Shown here in pieces: positions 1 through 6,402 of a stretch of 6,402 bases of DNA. Source of the DNA: Prosthecobacter sp. (GTDB lineage: Bacteria > Verrucomicrobiota > Verrucomicrobiia > Verrucomicrobiales > Verrucomicrobiaceae); NCBI GenBank assembly GCA_020216965.1, contig JAIWOJ010000139.1:1-6402 (forward strand), read 5' to 3'. Every line of letters starts with the position of its first letter. Within the stretch, counting starts at the first letter, position 1. The position numbers and the translations under genes are program-made. The notes under the pieces were generated by a model that did not search any database, was not told the DNA's origin, and saw only the letters and a program-made list of their open reading frames with translations.

Positions 1-452
1 GCAAAAAGCGGATGATTCAGCCTCGGCAGGCCCATGAGAGCCAGCAGCCCAAAAAGGGTAGTGAATGCGCTGAACAGGATGGTCAGCTCAAACATGACCG
101 GGAAAAAGGCTGGCAATGTACAGATGTCGGTTGGCTTGGCCTGGACCACTGTGGGGTAGGTCTCAGCCAATTTTTGAAGGAAGCCAAGACCAATGCTCGA
201 CCAAAAATTGGTCTGAGTCAGGGTCTGCAACGTGAATGCCACACAGGTTCCGGTCATACCGCCGACGAAGACGAGCTTCGGCAGGATAGACTTGGGATTG
301 CCCATCGCTTTGTCCATGCCGTGGATCGGAAAAGGCGTGTGAACGTCCCAGCGCTGGTAGCCAGCATCGCGGACTTGTTCGGCAGCATGGTATAGCTCGG
401 CAGCGCCGTTAAATTCAGCGAGGTAGCCATGGACTCGTTTCAGGGTGCTCAT
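1..452 (-). CDS. actD: ActD, DUF3341 membrane subunit of alternative complex III (3' end cut by window edge)
   Basis: Small integral membrane subunit of alternative complex III; in known structures ActD packs beside the NrfD-like subunits and carries no cofactor. I translated it from the ATG at 452-450; 150 residues are visible before the left edge. The N-terminal cytoplasmic domain shows the family signature GYQRWDVHTPFPIHGMDKAMG (split here at residues 31-45 and 46-51), which matches the 'DxxTPxPVHGxdxAMG' pattern of DUF3341 as I recall it. Two hydrophobic segments follow, at about 57-78 and 117-140. The second begins at PAFFPVMFELT and ends with GLPRLNHPLF, both characteristic. The loop between the two segments (about 79-113) seems longer than usual and lacks the common GGKP and SWP motifs. 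It starts 31 nt after actC in the same orientation, so it is almost certainly cotranscribed. No Shine-Dalgarno sequence precedes the start. The identity is secure; the C-terminus lies outside the window. Confidence 0.95.
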   Translation of the reverse strand, partial: MSTLKRVHGYLAEFNGAAELYHAAEQVRDAGYQRWDVHTPFPIHGMDKAMGNPKSILPKLVFVGGMTGTCVAFTLQTLTQTNFWSSIGLGFLQKLAETYPTVVQAKPTDICTLPAFFPVMFELTILFSAFTTLFGLLALMGLPRLNHPLF

Positions 453-483
453 TGAAACTTAAGATTTGAGTTAAAATTTCACA

Positions 484-1971
484 TCAAGCAGCGGCAGCGG
501 CTTCGCGCGGGACGTGGCGATCAGGATATCCCATGAGATCCTCTTCTTGAATGCCTTCCTTGCCGTGGTCGTGGTGATGCGGATCACTCTGCGGCAGCAC
601 CCCTTTGACCTCGCCAATGGCGATGACGGGAAGGAAACGCAGGAAGAGCAGGAAAAGCATCATAAAGAAGCCAAAGGTGCCCAGGAAGGTGTATTTATCG
701 ACCCAGGTAGCCTCATAGGTGCGCCAAGAGCCAGGAACCAGGTGACGCTCAAGGGTAGTGGCAATGATGACGTAGCGCTCAAACCACATGCCAGCGTTCA
801 CGCACATGCAGACGAACATGACAACCCAAAGATTATGACGGAAAGGGCGATACCAGAACAACTGCGGCGCAAAGACGTTAAAGCCGAACATGAAATAGTA
901 AGCCCAGGTAGAAGGACCGTAGATGCCGCGCAGCATGAAGGTCTGAAGTTCAAACTTGTTGGCACTGTAGTAGGCCACAAAGAACTCCATGGAATAGGCG
1001 TAACCCACAATCGTGCCTGTAAGCAGGATGATTTTCGCCATGTTATCGATATGCTTGGGCGTGATAAGATCCCCAAGACCGTAGATTTTTGACACTGGGA
1101 TCATGAGAGTGAGCACCATGGCGAAGCCGCCGAAGATGGCACCCGCGACAAAGTAGGGTGGGAAGATGGTGGTGTGCCAGCCAGGCACCACCGAAGTAGC
1201 GAAGTCAAAGGACACCACGGAGTGCACAGATAGCACGAGAGGCGTGGAAAGAGCGGCCAGAAGCATGTAAGCCGTCTCGTAGTGGCTCCAGTGCCGGTTG
1301 GCACCACGCCAGCCTAGGGCAAAAATGCCATAGAGCGCCTTGCGCAGACCAGGTTTGCAACGGTCGCGAAGGGTAGCAAGATCGGGCACAAGACCGAGGT
1401 ACCAGAAAACGAGCGAAACGCTGAAGTAAGTAGAGACGGCGAACACGTCCCAGAGCAGGGGAGATTTAAAGTTTTGCCAGATGGCGTTGGCGTTCGGGAT
1501 GGGGGCCAGGAACCAGACCATCCAAACACGTCCGACGTGGAAAGCTGGGAAAAGACCAGCACACATCACCGCAAAGATGGTCATGGCCTCTGCCGCCCGG
1601 TTGACCGAAGTGCGCCATTTTTGACGAGTCAGGAAAAGGATGGCCGAGATGAGCGTGCCTGCATGGCCGATACCGATCCAAAACACAAAGTTTGTGATGT
1701 CCCAGGCCCAAGCGACAGGCTGCTTCTGACCCCAAACCCCAACGCCAGTGCTAATGAGATAGGCAAAGCAAAAGACCATGAGCCCGGTGAGCAAAACCGA
1801 AGGGACCATGAGGATCCACCACAGCAGTGGCTGGCGGTTTTCGACGATCCCACAGATGCGATTCGTGATCCATGAGTAAGAGCGCTTGTTCAGGACCAGG
1901 GGCTCACGCTCAAGAATGCGCGGGGCACCCGTGTAAGCCTGTTCGTGGATGTGGGCAGCTTCGGCGGACAT
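484..1971 (-). CDS. actC: ActC, NrfD/PsrC-like quinol-binding membrane subunit of alternative complex III
   Basis: Polytopic membrane subunit of 495 residues that in this family binds and oxidises menaquinol or ubiquinol and passes electrons to the iron-sulfur domain of ActB. Ten hydrophobic segments can be read at roughly 48-73, 92-114, 130-150, 174-195, 232-252, 273-293, 312-334, 357-374, 382-402 and 428-450, the number expected for ActC-type NrfD proteins. Recognisable conserved stretches are [10 protein letters not shown] (101-110, with a membrane-embedded His103), [10 protein letters not shown] (141-150), the [10 protein letters not shown] stretch (249-258) followed by [12 protein letters not shown] (263-274), and MWFERY (395-400). 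The C-terminal tail after the last helix is polar, with a short histidine cluster (PHHHDHG, 464-470), and ends in five alanines. The ATG lies 20 nt after the actB stop; a weak GAAG just ahead of it is the only ribosome-binding candidate. An isolated NrfD protein from nitrite or polysulfide reductase is excluded by the neighbours actA, actB and actD. Confidence 0.97.
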   Translation of the reverse strand: MSAEAAHIHEQAYTGAPRILEREPLVLNKRSYSWITNRICGIVENRQPLLWWILMVPSVLLTGLMVFCFAYLISTGVGVWGQKQPVAWAWDITNFVFWIGIGHAGTLISAILFLTRQKWRTSVNRAAEAMTIFAVMCAGLFPAFHVGRVWMVWFLAPIPNANAIWQNFKSPLLWDVFAVSTYFSVSLVFWYLGLVPDLATLRDRCKPGLRKALYGIFALGWRGANRHWSHYETAYMLLAALSTPLVLSVHSVVSFDFATSVVPGWHTTIFPPYFVAGAIFGGFAMVLTLMIPVSKIYGLGDLITPKHIDNMAKIILLTGTIVGYAYSMEFFVAYYSANKFELQTFMLRGIYGPSTWAYYFMFGFNVFAPQLFWYRPFRHNLWVVMFVCMCVNAGMWFERYVIIATTLERHLVPGSWRTYEATWVDKYTFLGTFGFFMMLFLLFLRFLPVIAIGEVKGVLPQSDPHHHDHGKEGIQEEDLMGYPDRHVPREAAAAA

Positions 1972-1991
1972 GTCTTCGGAAAGTCTTGGGA

Positions 1992-4900
1992 TTAAATCTG
2001 GTGGGCGCTCCAGGCGGCAATGTGTTCAGCACCTGGCATTTCCTTGTTGGGGTTGCGCAGACGGGCGAGGTAGCTCGTGCGTGGGCGAGTGCCGATGTAT
2101 TTCAGGAGTTCGTAGTTGCGCGGGCTAGCCTTGGCCTTGTTGACGCTGCTTTTCTCGTCAGCAAGATCGCCAAAAGAAATTGCTTCTGCCGGGCAGGCTT
2201 CCTGGCAGGCGACTTTGACGCTATCCGTGGGAATGCGGAAGTTTTTGGAGTCCCGCTGGGTCTGCTTTTGTTTGATCTTAGCATTTTCGAGGCGCTGCAC
2301 ACAGTAGGTGCATTTCTCGATCACGCCGCGCATACGGACGGTAACATTCGGGTTTTTCTGAAGCTGAATGGACTCGCGCACGCCTGTTTTTTCAGGGGTG
2401 GAGAGTGGCCCCCAGTAGAGTTCGTCAAGGGGGCGCTTGTTGTAATCAAACCAGTTGAAGCGACGGGCTGTGTACGGGCAGTTGTTGGCGCAGTAGCGGG
2501 TGCCGATGCAGCGATTGTAGGCCATGGCGTTCAGACCGTCGTCCGTGTGGACGGTAGCATTCACCGGGCAGACCGTCTCACAGGGAGCGGACTCACACTG
2601 CTGACAGGCAACGGGCTGCATGACCATCTCCGCATTTTCTAGCTGCTCAGCGGTGGGGTCGATATGCACATCATCCGATTTCGCCTTCTGCTCACCCCAT
2701 TCATGGGTGGCAAAGTAACGGTCCATGCGGATCCACTGCATGAGGCGGCCTTTGACGACCTGATCTTTACCGACCACGGGGATGTTGTTTTCACTCTGGC
2801 AGGCAATGAGGCAGGCGGTGCAACCGATGCACTTGCTGAGGTCGATGACCATGCCCCACTGGTGCTTGCGCTCATAATCAAAGCCATCCGGGTTGGTATC
2901 ACTTTTCCTGCCGATCTGCCCTTTATAAAAGGAGATGTTCTCAGGTATATGGCTGTCCATGCCGGTCTTCGCGGCAAAGTCAGGCTTTTTGGCAAAGGTC
3001 TCCAAGGTGGCCTCACGGTAAAGGGCGCGGCCCTCCATGGTGTTTTGGTCCTGGGTGATGGCCAGGGTGTAGGTCTCTTTCAGGAGGTCTAGCTTTGCGC
3101 CCGTAAGGATGAATTGGCTGGCGCTGCTGCGCAGAGGATAAGCATTGAAACCACGCCCCTTGCCATGGCTGTCTGAGCCGACAAACCCTAGCTGCTTCTG
3201 ACCGTAACCGAGTGGGATGGTGATGCTATTCTGAACGTGACCAGGTGCTTCGATGGCGGGAATGTCTAGGCTACGGTCGCCAAGGGTGATCCTGACCATT
3301 TGACCATTTTTCAGGCCCAGGCTGCGGAAGGTGACACTGCCGATCCAGGCTGCATTATCCCAAGATAGCTTTGTGATGGGGTCTGGGGATTCCTGAAGCC
3401 ATGCGTTGTTGATGTAGCGTCCATCATAGACGGCTGCATCTGGCGTGAGCACGACCTCCATCGCTTCCGCGCTCGGGGCGGCTGGGGCTTTGGCTTTGCC
3501 GACAATCGCGGCTACGGAAGCCGTGTTGATCACGCCAGAGGATTTCACATAACTGGAGTCTTTTAGGAAACCATCGCGCAGGGTAAGGTTCCATTTCACC
3601 TCATCAAGGCTGCCTGCCACGGTCGCAAAGGTGTCCCTAACGGCTTGGTAGGCAGGATCTTCAGCGGGAGCGGAGCCGTCAGTCGGAGCCTGGACGGGGC
3701 CAAGTTTCTTGCGGCTGAGGAGGGCGAGAAGCACGTCGATCTCGCTAGCCCCATCGTACAGGGGCTGAATCATCGGCTGTACGACCGAATAGGTGCCATC
3801 GGCGGCACGCACATCGCTCCAAGCCTCAAGGTAGTGAGCAGCGGGGATGTGTAGCGCAGCGGCGCGCGCGGTTTCATTCGGCAAATGGCCAAGGTGAATG
3901 AGGCGGATTCCCTTTTCCTGGAGCGCCGTGGTCAGAGAAGCGGGTGCATCAAAGAGCAGGTTGGCTGGCGTGAGAGAAACGAGGGTCTGAATAGCACCTG
4001 CGGCCACGGCTGATTCCAGCTCAGCAGCGGAGCCAAGTGGGGTTTCTTTACCGTTTTCGAGGAGTTCAATGGTGGCGCCGTAGGCACCGAGAGCATTATT
4101 GATGGCCGCGACCAAGGCATGGACCTCGGCACCATACCGGCTGCCAGCGATGACGACGGACTTGCCTTTGTGGTCGATGAGGTCACGCACTGCGGGTGCT
4201 AGCCACTCTTTGAGCCCGGCTGGGGCATTCGCGGCGAGGGCAGCCCCCTCTTTGATGTCTAGCAATTCAGCAATGATGCCTGCTGCGGCTGGGATGAGGC
4301 TGGCCGCGAGAGGCTTGCGATGATCCGCCATGCCACCGGTGAGGGTGTAACGGTTTTCTAGGGCGTAGAGGCGATTCATGTCTCCAGCCGCTTTATCCTT
4401 AGCACGCTGATTGGTGAAATGCTTCACGGCCTCACCTGCGACGGGATCCAAGCCGAGAAAATCACAGTCTAGAGACAGGATGCGCAGCGCTTTGCTCCAG
4501 CGGACAAAGGTTTTTGTCGTGGCTCCCAGCACTTCTTTGTGGGCGGCTGTTTGGCCTTCGCTACCCACGGCTTCATAGGCAAAGAGTTTTGCCTGGGGGA
4601 AGGCACTCTTGAGTTCTGCCAGCAGGCGATGCTGGGTAGGGGAAGTCGTGAGTCCAGTGACCACGGCCAGGGAGGCTCCTGCATCTTTTTTCGCCGCCTC
4701 GACCACTGCCTCTAGAGCCTGGTTCACTGCTGCCCAGTCGGCAGTTTTACCGCTGACTAGAGGCGTCTGGGAGCGCTCAGGGTCATAAAGATCAAGCACG
4801 CTGGCCTGGGCAAAGCTGCTGAGACCTCCGCCGATGGGATGCAGTGGATTGGGGGCTAAGTGAGTAGGGCGGCCCTCATGGGTGGTCACCACCAGCGGCA

Positions 4901-5222
4901 CGGCACCTGCGGGGGTAGGCATCGCGGAGGCATAGAGCAGCGGTTTGCCTGGGATGACCCACTCCACATGGTTCGTGTAGGGCAGGATATGTGTGAGAGG
5001 TCTGCGGCAGGAGGCTAGGCCCATCATGCCCACGGAGGCACCCATCAACTGCAAGAAATGACGACGGGACTGACCTGCCTCTTCCTCCGTGAGGGTATCG
5101 CCCGCTGGAAATTCTACACCGAGTTTCGAGAGGAACTCCGAGCGGCGCTCGAGTTCGGCGGGGCTGCGCCAGTAGCGCTTGCCGGTCTGCGGCTCCTCGG
5201 GGTGAATCCAGTTGCGTTTCAT
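1992..5222 (-). CDS. actB: ActB, fused molybdopterin-oxidoreductase-like and Fe-S cluster subunit of alternative complex III
   Basis: Large periplasm-facing electron-transfer subunit of 1,076 residues. The N-terminus has the extended Tat leader typical of ActB: about 50 residues including [11 protein letters not shown], then [12 protein letters not shown] (52-63) and a lipobox-like LASC with Cys72. Residues about 80-700 resemble the catalytic subunit of DMSO-reductase-family enzymes, but the only cysteines seen before residue 798 are Cys72 and Cys253. There is therefore no N-terminal cluster motif, fitting the known absence of molybdenum cofactor in ActB. Residues about 785-1076 form a DmsB/NrfC-like ferredoxin domain. 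Its ligands are Cys798/801/804/808, Cys873/876/881/885, Cys905/911/915, Cys971/974 and Cys1006/1010. Thr908 replaces the cysteine expected in the third motif ([12 protein letters not shown]), which predicts three [4Fe-4S] and one [3Fe-4S] cluster, as reported for ACIII. The start is supported by the leader; no good Shine-Dalgarno is seen. It lies between actA (55 nt) and actC (20 nt). Confidence 0.98.
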   Translation of the reverse strand: MKRNWIHPEEPQTGKRYWRSPAELERRSEFLSKLGVEFPAGDTLTEEEAGQSRRHFLQLMGASVGMMGLASCRRPLTHILPYTNHVEWVIPGKPLLYASAMPTPAGAVPLVVTTHEGRPTHLAPNPLHPIGGGLSSFAQASVLDLYDPERSQTPLVSGKTADWAAVNQALEAVVEAAKKDAGASLAVVTGLTTSPTQHRLLAELKSAFPQAKLFAYEAVGSEGQTAAHKEVLGATTKTFVRWSKALRILSLDCDFLGLDPVAGEAVKHFTNQRAKDKAAGDMNRLYALENRYTLTGGMADHRKPLAASLIPAAAGIIAELLDIKEGAALAANAPAGLKEWLAPAVRDLIDHKGKSVVIAGSRYGAEVHALVAAINNALGAYGATIELLENGKETPLGSAAELESAVAAGAIQTLVSLTPANLLFDAPASLTTALQEKGIRLIHLGHLPNETARAAALHIPAAHYLEAWSDVRAADGTYSVVQPMIQPLYDGASEIDVLLALLSRKKLGPVQAPTDGSAPAEDPAYQAVRDTFATVAGSLDEVKWNLTLRDGFLKDSSYVKSSGVINTASVAAIVGKAKAPAAPSAEAMEVVLTPDAAVYDGRYINNAWLQESPDPITKLSWDNAAWIGSVTFRSLGLKNGQMVRITLGDRSLDIPAIEAPGHVQNSITIPLGYGQKQLGFVGSDSHGKGRGFNAYPLRSSASQFILTGAKLDLLKETYTLAITQDQNTMEGRALYREATLETFAKKPDFAAKTGMDSHIPENISFYKGQIGRKSDTNPDGFDYERKHQWGMVIDLSKCIGCTACLIACQSENNIPVVGKDQVVKGRLMQWIRMDRYFATHEWGEQKAKSDDVHIDPTAEQLENAEMVMQPVACQQCESAPCETVCPVNATVHTDDGLNAMAYNRCIGTRYCANNCPYTARRFNWFDYNKRPLDELYWGPLSTPEKTGVRESIQLQKNPNVTVRMRGVIEKCTYCVQRLENAKIKQKQTQRDSKNFRIPTDSVKVACQEACPAEAISFGDLADEKSSVNKAKASPRNYELLKYIGTRPRTSYLARLRNPNKEMPGAEHIAAWSAHQI

Positions 5223-5277
5223 GGGCGGGCAATCTTTGAAAAAAGGGTGTCTCTGAGCAGGGAAATGGGCTTGGCGA

Positions 5278-6081
5278 TCAACGGTGGCAGGTGGTGCAGT
5301 TCTCTGGGGGCTGCACTTGCCAGTGCTTCTTCAGTTGTGATCCCACCTCTAGCTGGGTGACTTTTTCACCGTAGGTGCCACTGGCGAGAGCTAGGATTTC
5401 TTCCAGTTTAGAGGCGGTGCCTCCCTCTTGAATGGTGGAGGCGATCTCTTCAGCTTTGACGCCTTTAGCCAACAGGCTGCCATAGAATGCCGCGCGATCC
5501 AATTGCTCCGGCTTGTAATTGAGATTGGTGATTTGATCGAGCGGGCGCAGTTTCGCCTCAGGGTTGCGATGACACTCCAGGCACCAGCCCATGGATTGCG
5601 GCTCAGCGTGTTTGACGACTTCCATCTCATTGACCTGTCCATGGCAGCTCTGACAAGAGATACCCCGGTTCAGGTGCGCGCTATGATTGAAATAGACATA
5701 GTCTGGGGCTTTGTGGATTTTCACCCATTCAATGGGCTTGCCTGTTTCTGCAGCCTTGATCACCTTTTCCAGCTTGGGCGAGGCAGATTTGATATTGCCT
5801 TTGCCCGGCCCATGGCAGTTGAAGCAGGTTTGATTGGTCGGCACGTTGGCGTGGCTAGAGACTTCCGCAAAAGAATGGCAGTAGCGGCAGTCCAGACCTA
5901 GCTGGCCCGCGTGAATCTTGTGCGAAAACGGCACGGGCTGCGTCGGCTCGTAGCCCACACGGGTGTACTTCGGCGTGAAATAGTACGGCACTGCTAGGCT
6001 TACCCCAAAAACGATGAAGCCAGCCGCGACGGCCAGCTTCAGAGGGAGCCAGTTGGTCCAGCGAGGAAAGAAATTGCCCAT
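5278..6081 (-). CDS. actA: ActA, membrane-anchored pentaheme cytochrome c subunit of alternative complex III
   Basis: First gene of the operon; 267 residues with five CXXCH heme c motifs: CRYCH 65-69, CFNCH 86-90, CQSCH 143-147, CLECH 167-171 and CTTCH 262-266. The last sits one residue from the C-terminus, as is usual for ActA. One hydrophobic segment at about 13-35 serves as an uncleaved N-terminal anchor with the heme domain in the periplasm. Extra histidines in PFSHKIHAG (51-59) and YFNHSAHLNRG (130-140) are likely distal heme ligands, as in related multiheme cytochromes. The protein takes electrons from the ActB clusters and delivers them to ActE, a soluble cytochrome or an oxidase. The stretch between hemes 4 and 5 (about 187-255) is rich in Lys, Glu and Ala and looks longer than I remember for the family. 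The ATG at 6081 directly precedes the membrane segment and no better start exists; no Shine-Dalgarno is visible. A nitrite-reductase NrfH/NapC role is excluded by the following actBCD. Confidence 0.97.
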   Translation of the reverse strand: MGNFFPRWTNWLPLKLAVAAGFIVFGVSLAVPYYFTPKYTRVGYEPTQPVPFSHKIHAGQLGLDCRYCHSFAEVSSHANVPTNQTCFNCHGPGKGNIKSASPKLEKVIKAAETGKPIEWVKIHKAPDYVYFNHSAHLNRGISCQSCHGQVNEMEVVKHAEPQSMGWCLECHRNPEAKLRPLDQITNLNYKPEQLDRAAFYGSLLAKGVKAEEIASTIQEGGTASKLEEILALASGTYGEKVTQLEVGSQLKKHWQVQPPENCTTCHR

Positions 6082-6098
6082 AAAATGTCGAAGTCAGA

Positions 6099-6120
6099 GC
6101 TTGTGAAAAATTTCACAAGC
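6099..6120. promoter_or_regulatory. Perfect palindrome with Crp-type consensus, upstream of actA
   Basis: Two perfect 10-bp arms (GCTTGTGAAA and TTTCACAAGC) flank a 2-bp AA spacer. Within them is TGTGA (6102-6106), six bases, then TCACA (6113-6117), the exact consensus for the Crp branch of the Crp/Fnr superfamily; the Fnr form TTGAT-N4-ATCAA does not fit. The site ends 17 nt before the actA start and would lie at or just after the inferred transcription start, a position better suited to repression than activation. A 5' UTR hairpin in the actA mRNA is the alternative reading. The palindrome is seen directly; its regulator and function are inferred. Confidence 0.6.
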
Positions 6121-6128
6121 GGAGTTCG

Positions 6129-6156
6129 AGGATAGAAGTGCAAGCACTGTTTGCAA
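6129..6156 (-). promoter_or_regulatory. Candidate sigma70-type promoter for the act operon
   Basis: On the minus strand TTGCAA (6156-6151) is followed after 16 nt by TATCCT (6134-6129). Each matches 4 of 6 bases of the -35 and -10 consensus. Transcription would start near 6122, next to the Crp-type palindrome, leaving a leader of about 40 nt ahead of actA. Matches this weak occur by chance; location upstream of the first operon gene is the main support. Confidence 0.3.
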
Positions 6157-6402
6157 GGGTGGAAATCAAAAAAAAGGCAACAGGGCAGCTATGAACCCAG
6201 ATACCGCTTTTCTTTTGGCTAGAGATGCCCTGCCTATGTGCCGGACTGAAGACTGAAGCGGCCTCTGCGCCAAGTTTCTGAAGCTTGGGGCCAATGGTTA
6301 GCAGACCGCAGAGAAAGTAGGGCGCTGCTGCTATGGAGCCTAGCCAAGACCACACATCCCACCGAGAAGATGCTCCTGAGTGGTGCAGCAACATGAGGAA
6401 GG

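Larger units (their letters stand above)
6082..6402. other. Region upstream of actA, no confident gene
   Basis: This stretch holds the palindrome and candidate promoter described separately. On the minus strand a frame stays open from the right edge to a TGA at 6115-6113, with an ATG at 6394. Its 93-residue product has one moderately hydrophobic stretch near residues 13-35 (WDVWSWLGSIAAAPYFLCGL) and no motif I recognise. It runs through the candidate promoter and into the palindrome, has no visible Shine-Dalgarno and could be chance or the 3' end of an upstream gene. On the plus strand only a 21-codon frame from 6192 was found. No tRNA or intrinsic terminator was seen. Confidence 0.5.

Noticed and set aside
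12..395. Plus-strand open frame of 127 codons
   Set aside because: It is antisense to actD, whose family motifs are clear on the minus strand.
514..1092. Plus-strand open frame of 192 codons
   Set aside because: It is entirely antisense to actC and its product is a low-hydrophobicity sequence with no family signature.
1872..2642. Plus-strand open frame of 256 codons
   Set aside because: It lies opposite the actB 3' end and the actC start, its product has no recognisable domain, and the minus-strand genes show unmistakable motifs throughout. It is a shadow frame.
1992..5222. ActB as a catalytic molybdoenzyme such as formate dehydrogenase or polysulfide reductase
   Set aside because: The N-terminal cluster motif and molybdenum-ligand region are missing, and the neighbours actA, actC and actD define alternative complex III.
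5223..5277. T6 run in the actA-actB gap as an intrinsic terminator or attenuator
   Set aside because: No GC-rich hairpin precedes the run on the minus strand, and termination here would separate subunits of one complex.
5428..5901. Plus-strand open frame of 157 codons
   Set aside because: It is antisense to the actA heme motifs; no domain is recognised.
6137..6148. Small inverted repeat agtgc-aa-gcact inside the candidate promoter
   Set aside because: Arms of five bases are expected by chance and do not match a known operator.
6192..6257. Short plus-strand frame of 21 codons
   Set aside because: It is too short, has no ribosome-binding site and no supporting features.
1..6402. Search for CRISPR arrays, transposon ends, tRNA genes and phage genes
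   Set aside because: No repeated spacer pattern, transposase, cloverleaf or phage-like gene was seen; the window is nearly filled by four respiratory genes.

Overview
The window carries the first four genes of an alternative complex III (ACIII) operon, all on the minus strand. ACIII is the cytochrome bc1-independent quinol:electron acceptor oxidoreductase of the inner membrane. Reading in the direction of transcription (right to left), the order is actA (pentaheme cytochrome c), actB (a molybdopterin-oxidoreductase-like protein fused to an iron-sulfur domain), actC (NrfD-like quinol-binding membrane subunit) and actD (DUF3341 membrane subunit). actD is cut by the left edge after 150 residues. 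The family's usual gene order would place actE, actF and possibly terminal oxidase genes beyond that edge.

The source is a Gram-negative bacterium. The long Tat-type leader of ActB and the wording of its N-terminal domain resemble the PVC group, most likely Verrucomicrobia. This is an impression from remembered family sequences, not a search. GC content is moderate, and none of the four start codons has a clear Shine-Dalgarno sequence.

Layout: 1-452 actD (partial); 453-483 short AT-rich gap; 484-1971 actC; 20-nt gap; 1992-5222 actB; 55-nt gap; 5278-6081 actA; 6082-6402 upstream region. The upstream region holds a perfect 10-bp inverted repeat containing TGTGA-N6-TCACA, the consensus of Crp-type regulators, 17 nt ahead of actA. 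A plausible sigma70-like promoter lies just upstream of it. The rest of the upstream region holds only a doubtful open frame.

How the genes work together: quinol is oxidised at the membrane by ActC. Electrons pass through the three predicted [4Fe-4S] clusters and one [3Fe-4S] cluster of ActB to the five c-type hemes of ActA, then to a soluble cytochrome or directly to a terminal oxidase. The window is mostly a conventional respiratory operon. I found no previously undescribed system; the points worth a second look are the Crp-type palindrome, the absence of Shine-Dalgarno sequences, and apparent insertions in ActA and ActD.
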